Assembly (NCBI GenBank): GCA_029266525.1
Contig: JAQSWQ010000004.1
Coordinates: 33,588-97,587, forward strand
DNA: 64,000 nt
Origin: Microvirga sp.
GTDB lineage: Bacteria; Pseudomonadota; Alphaproteobacteria; Rhizobiales; Beijerinckiaceae
Direction of reading: 5' to 3'
Positions 7,949 through 15,547 of the stretch are shown in pieces. Under the pieces are notes generated by a model that saw only the letters and a list, made by a program, of their open reading frames with translations, ran no database searches and was not told the DNA's origin. Position 1 is the first letter of the stretch. Each line of letters opens with the position of its first letter. Made by a program: the position numbers and the translations under genes.

Positions 7949-8167
7949 CTATCGTCCCTTGCGCCCGGCTGCGGCGTCGCGCGCGTTTTCGAGCTTGTCA
8001 CCCTGACGCTTTGGGCTGTCGCCCGAAGCGTCGCGCGCCCGTCCAGACGCCTTCTCCGACTTGGCAGCCGCGGCGCGCGGTGCGTCGGCTGCGTCGACCG
8101 TCTCCTTCGTCTTCACGGCACTGAGGGCCGTCGCGCCGTCGCGCTTTCTCTTGGATGTCCCGGGCAT
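7949..8167 (-). CDS. Small Lys/Ala-rich basic protein
   Basis: A 72-residue protein beginning MPGTSKRKRDGATALSAVK and ending in ENARDAAAGRKGR. It is rich in Lys, Arg, Ala, Asp and Ser and nearly free of large hydrophobic residues, so it should be disordered and may bind nucleic acid, like the histone-H1-like tails common in this order. The start at 8167 has an excellent ribosome site (AGGAGG, seven bases before the ATG), which supports the short gene over the longer open frame reaching 8503. No defined family was recognised. Confidence 0.6.
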   Translation of the reverse strand: MPGTSKRKRDGATALSAVKTKETVDAADAPRAAAAKSEKASGRARDASGDSPKRQGDKLENARDAAAGRKGR

Positions 8168-8279
8168 GGCGTCGCCTCCTCTTGATGCGATGACAACGGC
8201 GGCGCGAGCCCTCGGTTCGCGAGAGAAGGGCGCAGCGCCGATAAATACGAAATGCCCAGGCACTACTTGGAGCGTCGCG

Positions 8280-8816
8280 TCAGGATCGAGCGGCGACGAG
8301 TGCCGGCCGGCTTGCCCGCCGAGCTTCGGCCGCCTTCTGCGGAGCAGCGTCAGGTAGCCAGTCCGGGTCACGCAGCTGATCGAACGTGTAAGGACATTCG
8401 GGCGGAAACGCCGACTTCGGGAGGCCGGTCTCGACCTCGGCCTCCTTTCGGGCATCCGGATAAGCGCTGGCGACGATCTGAGCGGCTTGCGATCGGAGAG
8501 CATGGCTATCCGCTTCGCGCCGCCTGACGTTCGCCCGCTCGCGCGTGAGCGTAATCTTCCAGGATGAGGACCGCAGCGCGGGCTGGTGCTGCCACTTGAG
8601 CAGATGTGAGATGATGAGCCGGTAGCTTGCCTCGAGCTGGTAGCGCTGCTCCCGGCCCATGCTCTGCAACTCCTCGATCAGGTTCGGAAGGTCGAGCTCC
8701 GAGAAACGCCGCAGGCGGAGAAGCTCTGCCTGATCGAAGCACCACAGGTAAAAATCGCCTTCGTAATCGGTCGGCGCGGGTTCAGACACCCGCGGCTTCG
8801 CCTTGACCTGAACCAT
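8280..8816 (-). CDS. DUF29 family protein
   Basis: A 178-residue protein with the DUF29 pattern: DFYLWCFDQAELLRLRRF near residue 20, then DLPNLIEELQSMGREQRYQLEASYRLIISHLLKW, and C-terminal YPDARKEAEVETGLP followed by CPYTFDQLRDPDW. Function is unknown. DUF29 genes are numerous in cyanobacteria and alphaproteobacteria and often sit near mobile elements. Its ATG lies four bases after the stop of the LutA-like gene, so the two are probably co-transcribed, although no link in function is known. Confidence 0.85.
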   Translation of the reverse strand: MVQVKAKPRVSEPAPTDYEGDFYLWCFDQAELLRLRRFSELDLPNLIEELQSMGREQRYQLEASYRLIISHLLKWQHQPALRSSSWKITLTRERANVRRREADSHALRSQAAQIVASAYPDARKEAEVETGLPKSAFPPECPYTFDQLRDPDWLPDAAPQKAAEARRASRPALVAARS

Positions 8817-8820
8817 CGTC

Positions 8821-9603
8821 CTACTCCGCCCTGTGCCGCTTCTGGGGGGCGCCGATCGCCGGCTCGTCCGTCATGCCGGCGAGCACCTCGGCGACGTGGC
8901 GCACCTCGATCGCCCTGCCCTCGCGCGAGAGCTTGCCGGCGATGTTCATGAGGCAGCCGAGATCGCCGGCGAGCAGCGTCGGCGTGCCGGTCCCGGCGAC
9001 GTTCTTGGTCTTCTCCGAAACGATGGCATTCGAGATCTCGGCGTATTTCACGGCGAAGGTGCCGCCGAAGCCGCAGCATACCTCGGAGTCGTCCATCTCG
9101 ACGATCTCGAGGCCTTCCATGCTCTCGAGAAGCCGGCGAGGCTGCCGCTTCACCGCCAATTCGCGCAGTCCGGAGCAGGAGTCGTGATAGGTCACGGCGC
9201 CGCCGAAGCGCGCGGCGACCGCCTTCACGCCCATCACATCGACGAGGAAGCTCGTGAGCTCCCACGTCCGCGCCGCGAGCTCGTTCGCGCGCGGGGCCCA
9301 GTTCGGGTCCTCCATGAAGAGCTCGGGATAATGCACCTTGATCATGCCGGCGCAGGAGCCCGACGGCGCGACCACATAGTCGAAACCGCGGAAGCTCTCG
9401 ATGACCCGCTCGGCGAGGTCGCGCGTGGTGCCGCGGTCGCCGGTGTTGTAGGCGGGCTGGCCGCAGCACGTCTGGACCGGCACCTCGACCCGGCAGCCGG
9501 CGTCCTCGAGGAGCTTGACGGCCGCGAAGCCGATCGAGGGCCGCATCAGGTCGACGAGGCACGTGACGAAAAGGCCGACCCGCGGGCCGGGGCTGGTGCT
9601 CAT
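8821..9603 (-). CDS. LutA/GlcF-like (Fe-S)-binding CCG-domain protein
   Basis: A 260-residue cytoplasmic protein with two cysteine-rich CCG repeats: VQTCCGQPAYNTG near residue 45 and SEVCCGFGGTFAVKY near 180. SGSCAGM and YHDSCSGLRE supply the other cysteines. This is the layout of LutA, part of the LutABC L-lactate oxidation complex, and of the C-terminal half of GlcF. No lutB or lutC is nearby. It is divergent from glcD with 134 bases between, suggesting a role in glycolate or lactate oxidation. The start at 9603 (GGAAG seven bases upstream) is preferred over an open frame reaching into glcD. Confidence 0.85.
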   Translation of the reverse strand: MSTSPGPRVGLFVTCLVDLMRPSIGFAAVKLLEDAGCRVEVPVQTCCGQPAYNTGDRGTTRDLAERVIESFRGFDYVVAPSGSCAGMIKVHYPELFMEDPNWAPRANELAARTWELTSFLVDVMGVKAVAARFGGAVTYHDSCSGLRELAVKRQPRRLLESMEGLEIVEMDDSEVCCGFGGTFAVKYAEISNAIVSEKTKNVAGTGTPTLLAGDLGCLMNIAGKLSREGRAIEVRHVAEVLAGMTDEPAIGAPQKRHRAE

Positions 9604-9737
9604 GGCGAGGCTTCCGTGAGTGCAGGCCTCATCGACCATGCCGTCGCGCGACCGGTCAAGTGCAAGTCTTCGCCGCTGCAAGCCCCCGCGCTGCAAAGGG
9701 CGCGCGGATGAGGTAGAAGTCGCGACAGGAGGCTGCC

Positions 9738-11171
9738 ATGTCGATAGCATTCCCGGTCCCGGACCAGGCGATCCTTGCCCGGCGCGAGGAGATCCTGCGC
9801 GGTCTTGCTCCCCTGGTCGCGCCCGAGGCGCTGATCGTGACCGAGGACGAGCGCCGCGTTTTCGAGACCGACGGGCTCACCGCTTACCGCAAGCTGCCGC
9901 TCGCCGTGGTCCTGCCATCGACGACCGAGGAGGTTGCGGCCGTGATGCGCTTCTGCCGCGAGAACGGCGTCAAGGTGGTGCCGCGCGGGGCCGGCACCTC
10001 GCTCTCCGGCGGCGCGATCGCGCAGGAGGACGCGATCATCCTCGGCGTCGCCAAGATGAACCGGGTGCTCGAGGTCGATTTCGCGAACCGCACCGCGCGG
10101 GTGCAGTCCGGCATCACCAACCTCGCCATCAGCCAGGCGGTCGCGCATGAGGGCTTCTTCTACGCGCCCGATCCGTCCTCGCAGCTCGCCTGCACCATCG
10201 CCGGCAACATCGCCATGAACTCGGGCGGGGCGCATTGCCTCAAATACGGCGTCACCACCAACAATCTCCTCGGCGTCACCATGGTGCTCGTCGACGGCAC
10301 GGTCGTGGAAATCGGCGGCGAGCACCTCGATGCGCCAGGCTACGACCTCCTCGGCCTGGTCTGCGGCTCGGAGGGGCAGCTCGGGGTCGTGACCGAGGCG
10401 GTGGTGCGCATCCTGCGCGCCGCCGAGGGCGCGCGCCCGGCGCTCATGGGCTTCGACGCGGTCGAGGACGCCGGCGCCTGCGTCGCCGCGATTATCGGCG
10501 CCGGGATCATCCCGGTCGCCATGGAGTACATGGACCGCCCGGCGATCAAGATCTGCGAGGCCTTTGCCCATGCCGGCTACCCGCTCGACGTCGAGGCGAT
10601 GCTGATCATCGAGGTCGAAGGCTCGGACGAGGAATGCGAGGACACGCTCGCCCGCATCGTCGAGATCGCGCAGCCCTTCCGCCCGAAGACGCTGCGCGTG
10701 TCGCAGTCGGAGGCCGAGAGCGCCGCGATCTGGAAGGGCCGCAAATCGGCCTTCGGCGCGACCGGGCGCATCTCGGACTACATCTGCATGGACGGGACGA
10801 TCCCGACCGGCCGGCTGCCGTATGTCCTCAAGCGCATCGACGAGATCTGCAAGGCCGAAGGCTTGGGCGTCGCGAACGTCTTTCACGCCGGGGACGGCAA
10901 CCTCCACCCGCTGATCCTGTTCGACATCAACAAGCCCGGCGAAATGGAGAAGGCTGAAGCCGCCGGGGAGGAGATCCTGAAGCTCTGCGTCGAGGTCGGC
11001 GGCTGCCTCACCGGCGAGCACGGCGTCGGCATCGAGAAGCGCGACCTCATGCGCTGCCAGTTCACCGAGGCCGACCTTAAGCAGCAGATGCGGGTGCGCG
11101 GCGTGTTCGATCCGGGCTGGCTGATGAACCCGGCCAAGGTCTTCCCGCTCGAGGGGCGGGTGGCAGCGTGA
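9738..11171 (+). CDS. glcD: Glycolate oxidase FAD-linked subunit GlcD
   Basis: A 477-residue flavoprotein that oxidises glycolate (or another 2-hydroxy acid) to the oxo acid. The N-terminal FAD_binding_4 domain holds VPRGAGTSLSGGAI near residue 85, the loop that binds the FAD pyrophosphate, and the C-terminal FAD-oxidase domain ends with LTGEHGVGIEKRD and a terminal WLMNPAKVFP. A strong AGGAGG lies before the ATG. Its stop overlaps the region of a toxin-antitoxin pair that separates it from glcE. GlcD acts with GlcE and GlcF on the inner face of the membrane, passing electrons to quinone. Confidence 0.95.
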   Translation: MSIAFPVPDQAILARREEILRGLAPLVAPEALIVTEDERRVFETDGLTAYRKLPLAVVLPSTTEEVAAVMRFCRENGVKVVPRGAGTSLSGGAIAQEDAIILGVAKMNRVLEVDFANRTARVQSGITNLAISQAVAHEGFFYAPDPSSQLACTIAGNIAMNSGGAHCLKYGVTTNNLLGVTMVLVDGTVVEIGGEHLDAPGYDLLGLVCGSEGQLGVVTEAVVRILRAAEGARPALMGFDAVEDAGACVAAIIGAGIIPVAMEYMDRPAIKICEAFAHAGYPLDVEAMLIIEVEGSDEECEDTLARIVEIAQPFRPKTLRVSQSEAESAAIWKGRKSAFGATGRISDYICMDGTIPTGRLPYVLKRIDEICKAEGLGVANVFHAGDGNLHPLILFDINKPGEMEKAEAAGEEILKLCVEVGGCLTGEHGVGIEKRDLMRCQFTEADLKQQMRVRGVFDPGWLMNPAKVFPLEGRVAA

Positions 11172-11197
11172 GGGCCGCGGCGATAGGATCGGGTGCC

Positions 11198-11437
11198 ATG
11201 ACGAAGGAACAGATCGAGGCGGTGTTCGAGCGCGTGCGGACCTGGCCGCTGGAACGGCAGGAAGATGCGGCTCGGACGCTGCTGATTCTGGAGGAGCAGA
11301 ACGGCTTGCTGGAGCACCTGACGGAGGAGGACTGGGCTGATCTCGAGCAAGCGCTGGCGGAAGCCGAGCGCGAGGAGCCAGTCCCCGGCGAGGAAATACA
11401 AGCCTTGTTCGACCGATACCGCCACCGTGAAGGTTGA
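11198..11437 (+). CDS. Putative antitoxin of ParE-type toxin
   Basis: A 79-residue acidic, helical protein with EQIEAVFERVRTWPLERQED near its start and a Glu-rich tail (EEPVPGEEIQALFDRYRHR), typical of small antitoxins paired with ParE in Rhizobiales. The start at 11198 is preferred to a GTG at 11168 that overlaps the glcD stop. The 3' end overlaps the toxin GTG by 11 bases. It lies 26 bases after glcD. No DNA-binding fold is obvious, so how it would autoregulate is unclear. Confidence 0.7.
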   Translation: MTKEQIEAVFERVRTWPLERQEDAARTLLILEEQNGLLEHLTEEDWADLEQALAEAEREEPVPGEEIQALFDRYRHREG

Positions 11438-11714
11438 GTTCGGCCGGCGCGCCGCCGCGCAGCTTGCCGCAATCTTCGCTTATATCGCGAAGGACAACCC
11501 ACGCGCCGCCGCAAGGGTCGTCGCCCGTATCGAAGAGATCGCCGAGTTGCTGGGCGATGTGCCGAAAGCGGGTCAGGCTGCGAGCCGCGAGCCGCAGCTA
11601 CGTTGGATGCCGGTGCCTCGCACCCCCTACCTCGTCTTTTACACTATCCTGCGCGGCGGCAGGGTCCGGATAGTCCGGATCGTGCACGGGGCTCGTCAGA
11701 GGCATCGGCCATGA
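11427..11714 (+). CDS. parE: Type II toxin, RelE/ParE family
   Basis: A 95-residue basic protein of ParE type. The N-terminal strand and helices (VEFGRRAAAQLAAIFAYIAK, then ARVVARIEEIAELLG) are followed by WMPVPRTPYLVFYTI and the last strand RVRIVRIVHGARQRHRP, the conserved end of ParE toxins. ParE proteins poison DNA gyrase; RelE relatives cut mRNA, and the family here is assigned by pattern only. The GTG start is inside the antitoxin gene, and its stop overlaps the glcE start by ATGA, so toxin and glycolate oxidase subunit are translationally linked. Confidence 0.8.
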   Translation: MKVEFGRRAAAQLAAIFAYIAKDNPRAAARVVARIEEIAELLGDVPKAGQAASREPQLRWMPVPRTPYLVFYTILRGGRVRIVRIVHGARQRHRP

Positions 11715-12898
11715 CACCCCTCACCCCAACCTGCGAATCCGACGCTTGCGCGATTATCGCCGACGCCGCGGCGCGGCGGATGCCGCTCGCGGTGGCGGGC
11801 GGCGGCACCAAGGCCGGGATCGGCCGGCCGGCGCAGACCGAGGCGACGCTATCCTCGGCGGCTCTCACCGGCGTCACGCTCTACGAGCCTGCCGAACTGG
11901 TCATCGCGGCGCTCGCCGGCACGCCGCTCTCGGAGGTCGTGCGCGCGCTCGCAGACCGCGGCCAGCAGCTGCCCTTCGAGCCGGCCGACTACCGCGCGCT
12001 CCTCGGCTCGTCCGGCAAGCCGACCATCGGCGCCGTCGCGGCGGCGAACGTCTCCGGGCCGCGGCGGATCATGGCGGGCGCGGCGCGCGACAGCCTCATC
12101 GGGGTCCGCTTCGTCAACGGGCGCGGCGAGGCGGTGAAGTCCGGTGGCAGCGTGATGAAGAACGTCACCGGGCTCGACCTCGTCAAGCTGATGGCCGGCT
12201 CCTGGGGCACGCTCGGGTTCGTCACCGAGGTCACCTTCAAGGTGCTGCCGCGGCCGGAGCGCTCGGCTACTCTGGCCCTTGCGGGCCTGAGCGACTCGCG
12301 CGCCGTCGAGGCGCTCTGCGCGGCGGTCGCCTCGCCCTTCGAGGTCACCGGTGCCGCCCATCTCCCGGCGGCGCTCGACGGCGGAGAGGCGCGCACGCTG
12401 ATCCGCATCGAGGGTTTCTCCTTCTCCGTCGACCATCGTCTCGGCGAGCTGAAGCGTTTGCTCGCAGGCTACGGCCCGGCCGAGGCGATCGACGGCGAGA
12501 GGGCCGGCGCGCTTTGGGCTGCGGTGCGGGATGCGACCTTGCTCGCGGAGCCGCACGACAGCGCCGTGTGGCGCGTCTCGACCGCCCCGGCCAAAGGCCC
12601 GGCGCTGATGGCGCAGGTCGCGCGCGCGCTTCAAGCGCGCTGGTTCTACGACTGGAGCGGCGGCCTCGTCTGGCTTGCGACCGACCCGGCAGGGGACGCG
12701 GGCGCGGCGACGATCCGCGGGGCGGTCGCGACGCAGGGCGGCCACGCGACCCTGGTTCGAGCGCCGGCGGAGGTGCGCGCCGCGGTCGACGTCTTCGAGC
12801 CGCAGCCGGCGCCGCTGATGCGCGTCACCCGCGACATCAAGGCAGCGTTCGATCCCGCAGGCGTGCTCAATCCGGGGCGGATGTATGCGGGAGTTTGA
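11711..12898 (+). CDS. glcE: Glycolate oxidase subunit GlcE
   Basis: A 395-residue FAD-binding subunit. The N-terminal half has PLAVAGGGTKAGIGRP near residue 28 and the central PTIGAVAAANVSGPRRIMAGAARD, with GGSVMKNVTGLDLVKLMAGSWGTLGFVTE, all standard GlcE motifs. The C-terminus FDPAGVLNPGRMY closes the FAD-oxidase domain. The start is at 11711 (ATGA overlap with the ParE stop), not the open frame from 11603 which lies inside the toxin gene. The gene overlaps the DUF2585 gene downstream by 14 bases. Confidence 0.93.
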   Translation: MTPLTPTCESDACAIIADAAARRMPLAVAGGGTKAGIGRPAQTEATLSSAALTGVTLYEPAELVIAALAGTPLSEVVRALADRGQQLPFEPADYRALLGSSGKPTIGAVAAANVSGPRRIMAGAARDSLIGVRFVNGRGEAVKSGGSVMKNVTGLDLVKLMAGSWGTLGFVTEVTFKVLPRPERSATLALAGLSDSRAVEALCAAVASPFEVTGAAHLPAALDGGEARTLIRIEGFSFSVDHRLGELKRLLAGYGPAEAIDGERAGALWAAVRDATLLAEPHDSAVWRVSTAPAKGPALMAQVARALQARWFYDWSGGLVWLATDPAGDAGAATIRGAVATQGGHATLVRAPAEVRAAVDVFEPQPAPLMRVTRDIKAAFDPAGVLNPGRMYAGV

Positions 12899-13526
12899 AC
12901 CCGGTCCTAGGTCATGCCCGGCCTTGGGCCGGGCAAAGCCCGGCCGTGACGGCCCGGAATGGGCGATCGGTCACGCCCTGCTCGCCGTTGGGATCATCGC
13001 CGCCGCGGCGCTCGTGCTCCTCTGGATGGGGCGGGTCCCGATCTGCACATGCGGCACCGTGAAACTGTGGCATGGCGCGGTGCAGAGCGCCGAGAACTCG
13101 CAGCACCTGACCGACTGGTACACGCCCTCGCACATCGTGCACGGCTTCCTGTTCTATGCCGGGCTGTGGCTTCTCTCCCGCGCGACCGGCCTGCGCATGA
13201 GCACCGGCCTGCGGCTCGGCATTTCCGTCGCGCTTGAGGCCGGCTGGGAGATCGTCGAGAACACCGACGCGGTGATCCAGCGCTACCGCGAGACGACGAT
13301 CGCGCTCGACTACTACGGGGACAGCGTCGTCAATTCGGTCGCCGACATGCTGGCCATGGTCCTCGGCTTCGTGCTGGCGTGGCGGCTTCCGGTTCCGGCG
13401 ACGGTCGCGCTAGCATTGGTGCTGGAGCTCGGCGTCGGCTACTGGATTCGCGACAACCTCACGCTCAACGTCATCATGCTTCTGCACCCGCTCGACACTA
13501 TCAGAGCCTGGCAGGCCGGAGCGTAG
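12885..13526 (+). CDS. UPF0314/DUF2585 family membrane protein with repeat-derived N-terminus
   Basis: A 213-residue protein with four or five membrane helices. Its core is the family pattern MGRVPICTCGTVKLWHGAV followed by NSQHLTDWYTPSHIVHGF and the conserved ALEAGWEIVENTDAVIQRYRE. Function is unknown. The start overlaps glcE. Residues about 8-23 (PGPRSCPALGRAKPGRDG) are encoded by a GTCAT-type palindromic repeat at 12911-12950, so the repeat has been taken into the reading frame ahead of the first helix. No good alternative in-frame start lies after the repeat until Met48, which would remove the first helix. It is four bases upstream of glcF. Confidence 0.8.
   Translation: MREFEPGPRSCPALGRAKPGRDGPEWAIGHALLAVGIIAAAALVLLWMGRVPICTCGTVKLWHGAVQSAENSQHLTDWYTPSHIVHGFLFYAGLWLLSRATGLRMSTGLRLGISVALEAGWEIVENTDAVIQRYRETTIALDYYGDSVVNSVADMLAMVLGFVLAWRLPVPATVALALVLELGVGYWIRDNLTLNVIMLLHPLDTIRAWQAGA
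12911..12950. repeat. GTCAT-type palindromic repeat inside the DUF2585 gene
   Basis: An imperfect palindrome bounded by GTCA and TGAC with inner CCCGGCC/GGGCCGGG segments. It resembles one arm of the element at 47658-47746 and the half copy at 45580-45603. Here it lies just after the glcE stop and is translated as part of the next protein. Confidence 0.7.
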
Positions 13527-13529
13527 GGC

Positions 13530-14894
13530 ATGCAGACCAACTTTGCCCCCGAGCAGCTGCGCGATCCGGCGATGCAATCGTCGGAGAAGATCCTGCGCAC
13601 CTGCGTCCATTGCGGCTTCTGCACGGCCACCTGCCCGACCTATCTGCTTCTCGGCGACGAGCTCGATAGCCCACGCGGGCGCATCTACCTGATCAAGGAG
13701 ATGTTCGAGTCAGGCAAGCCCGCGACCCCCGAGGTCGTCAAGCACATCGACCGCTGCCTCTCCTGCCTCGCCTGCATGACGACCTGCCCGTCGGGCGTGC
13801 ACTACATGCACCTCGTCGACCATGCCCGGGCCTATATCGAGGAGACGCACCGCCGGCCCTGGCACGACCGGGTCATGCGCGCGCTCCTCGCCAAGGTGCT
13901 GCCCTATCCGGGCCGCTTCCGCCTCGCCATGACGGCGGCGCTGCTCGCCAAGCCCTTGAGCCGGCTGCTCGGGGCGCTGCCCCGCGTCGGCAACAGGCTT
14001 CGCGCCATGCTCGAACTGGCACCCCCCCGGGTGCCGGCCCGCTCGCCCTTCGCCCGTCCCGGCGTGTGGCCGGCCCAGGGGCCGCGGCTCGGGCGGGTCG
14101 CAATCCTGTCGGGCTGCGCGCAGCCGGTGCTCAATCCGAACTTCAACCAGGCGGCGATCCGGCTCCTCAACCGCCACGGGATCGAGGTGGTGCTGCCGCA
14201 CGGCGAGGGCTGCTGCGGCGCGCTCGTCCATCACATGGGGCGCGAGGGTGAGGCGCATGGCTTCGCGAAGCGCAACATCGACGCCTGGATCGCCGAGATG
14301 GACGGGGCAGGGCTCGACGCGATCGTCATCACGGCGTCGGGCTGCGGCACGACTATCAAGGACTACGGATTCATGTTCCGCAACGACCCGGCCTACGCCG
14401 AGAAGGCGCGGCGGGTCACGGAGATGGCCAAGGACGTGACCGAATACCTCACGACGCTCGAACTCGCGGAGCCGGTGCGCGAGACCCTCCTCACGGTCGC
14501 CTATCACTCGGCATGCTCGATGCAGCACGGCCAGCAGATCCGGGAAGACCCCAAGAAGCTCCTGAAGAAGGCCGGCTTCACGGTGAAGGACGTGCCCGAG
14601 GGCCACATCTGCTGCGGTTCCGCAGGAACCTACAACATCCACCAGCCGGAAATCGCGGCGCAGCTCCGGGCCCGCAAGGTCGCGAACATCGAACGGATCA
14701 AGCCCGACCTCGTCGCGACCGGCAACATCGGCTGCATGACCCAGATCGGAAAGGGCACCGACATCCCGATCGTCCACACGGTTGAGCTCCTGGATTGGGC
14801 GACCGGCGGGCCGCTTCCCGAAGCGCTCCAGGGCATGCGGCAGCGCACAGCCTCGGGGCCGGAGAGGGCGGTAGCCGACCCATCGCCGATTTGA
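13530..14894 (+). CDS. glcF: Glycolate oxidase iron-sulfur subunit GlcF
   Basis: A 454-residue electron-transfer subunit. Two ferredoxin-type 4Fe-4S motifs lie near residues 25 and 76 (CVHCGFCTATCP and CLSCLACMTTCP). They are followed by two CCG domains, with GEGCCGALVHHMG near 228 and HICCGSAGTYN near 360, plus SGCAQPVLNPN. This is the full GlcF layout, longer than the LutA-like gene upstream, which has only the CCG half. It passes electrons from GlcDE to the quinone pool. It ends the glc cluster; the next gene begins 11 bases later. Confidence 0.95.
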   Translation: MQTNFAPEQLRDPAMQSSEKILRTCVHCGFCTATCPTYLLLGDELDSPRGRIYLIKEMFESGKPATPEVVKHIDRCLSCLACMTTCPSGVHYMHLVDHARAYIEETHRRPWHDRVMRALLAKVLPYPGRFRLAMTAALLAKPLSRLLGALPRVGNRLRAMLELAPPRVPARSPFARPGVWPAQGPRLGRVAILSGCAQPVLNPNFNQAAIRLLNRHGIEVVLPHGEGCCGALVHHMGREGEAHGFAKRNIDAWIAEMDGAGLDAIVITASGCGTTIKDYGFMFRNDPAYAEKARRVTEMAKDVTEYLTTLELAEPVRETLLTVAYHSACSMQHGQQIREDPKKLLKKAGFTVKDVPEGHICCGSAGTYNIHQPEIAAQLRARKVANIERIKPDLVATGNIGCMTQIGKGTDIPIVHTVELLDWATGGPLPEALQGMRQRTASGPERAVADPSPI

Positions 14895-14905
14895 CCGGAG
14901 GCCCG

Positions 14906-15535
14906 ATGCCCGCCCGCCCGCTTTCGAATCTTGCCACAACCGTTGTCGCCGGGCTGACGATCGCTCTCGCTTCGTGCGCGGCGGCGCAAGCGCAGCCCGC
15001 CCCGCCGCCTTCGCAGGATATCCAGCAGGCGGTCCGGGAGGACGTGTTGAGCCTCGCCCGTCTCGCCGCGGGGTTCGATTGCCCGAAACCCGCCTGGACC
15101 GGCGTGCGCAACGGGGTGCTCACGATCGAGTACGTTCCGGAGGACGAGGATGTGCGGAGCTGGAAGAACCTCGTCACCGTGACGATCACGCCGGTCCCGA
15201 AAGGCGTGCCGCGCGCCGCGGCCTCGAACCGCTACATCGAGAACATCCTCGGCGCGCTGCGGCAGCCTGGACGGACGATCGAGCAGCTCGTCGAGAAGCG
15301 TTATTCGGGCGACGATGCGCGCGCCGCCTGGGTGCTCTATACGATCGGCGAAGGCGCGAAGCGCGAGCACAATGCGGCCGCGATCATGCTCTTCGGCCCC
15401 GGCGAGCTGAAGTTCCCCGGCGGGCAATGGTCGGTGGTGATGATCCAGCGTCAGCAGCGTGGCGGGCCGCTCGACGACGCCTGGATCACGCTGAGCAAAT
15501 CGATCTTCATGGCGCCGTTCGAGAAGAAGCGCTGA
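14906..15535 (+). CDS. Putative secreted lipoprotein of unknown function
   Basis: A 209-residue exported protein. The N-terminus has a hydrophobic stretch ending in ALASC, a good lipobox, so Cys at about residue 22 may be lipidated; type I cleavage after AQA is the alternative. The mature part has no family I recognise and contains DCPKPAWTGVRNGVLTIEY and WKNLVTVTITPVP, suggesting a beta-rich domain. A good GGAGG lies five bases before the ATG. It is 11 bases after glcF and may be the last gene of that transcript. It converges with the EEP gene, 12 bases apart. Confidence 0.75.
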   Translation: MPARPLSNLATTVVAGLTIALASCAAAQAQPAPPPSQDIQQAVREDVLSLARLAAGFDCPKPAWTGVRNGVLTIEYVPEDEDVRSWKNLVTVTITPVPKGVPRAAASNRYIENILGALRQPGRTIEQLVEKRYSGDDARAAWVLYTIGEGAKREHNAAAIMLFGPGELKFPGGQWSVVMIQRQQRGGPLDDAWITLSKSIFMAPFEKKR

Positions 15536-15547
15536 ACCTGCGGCTGC

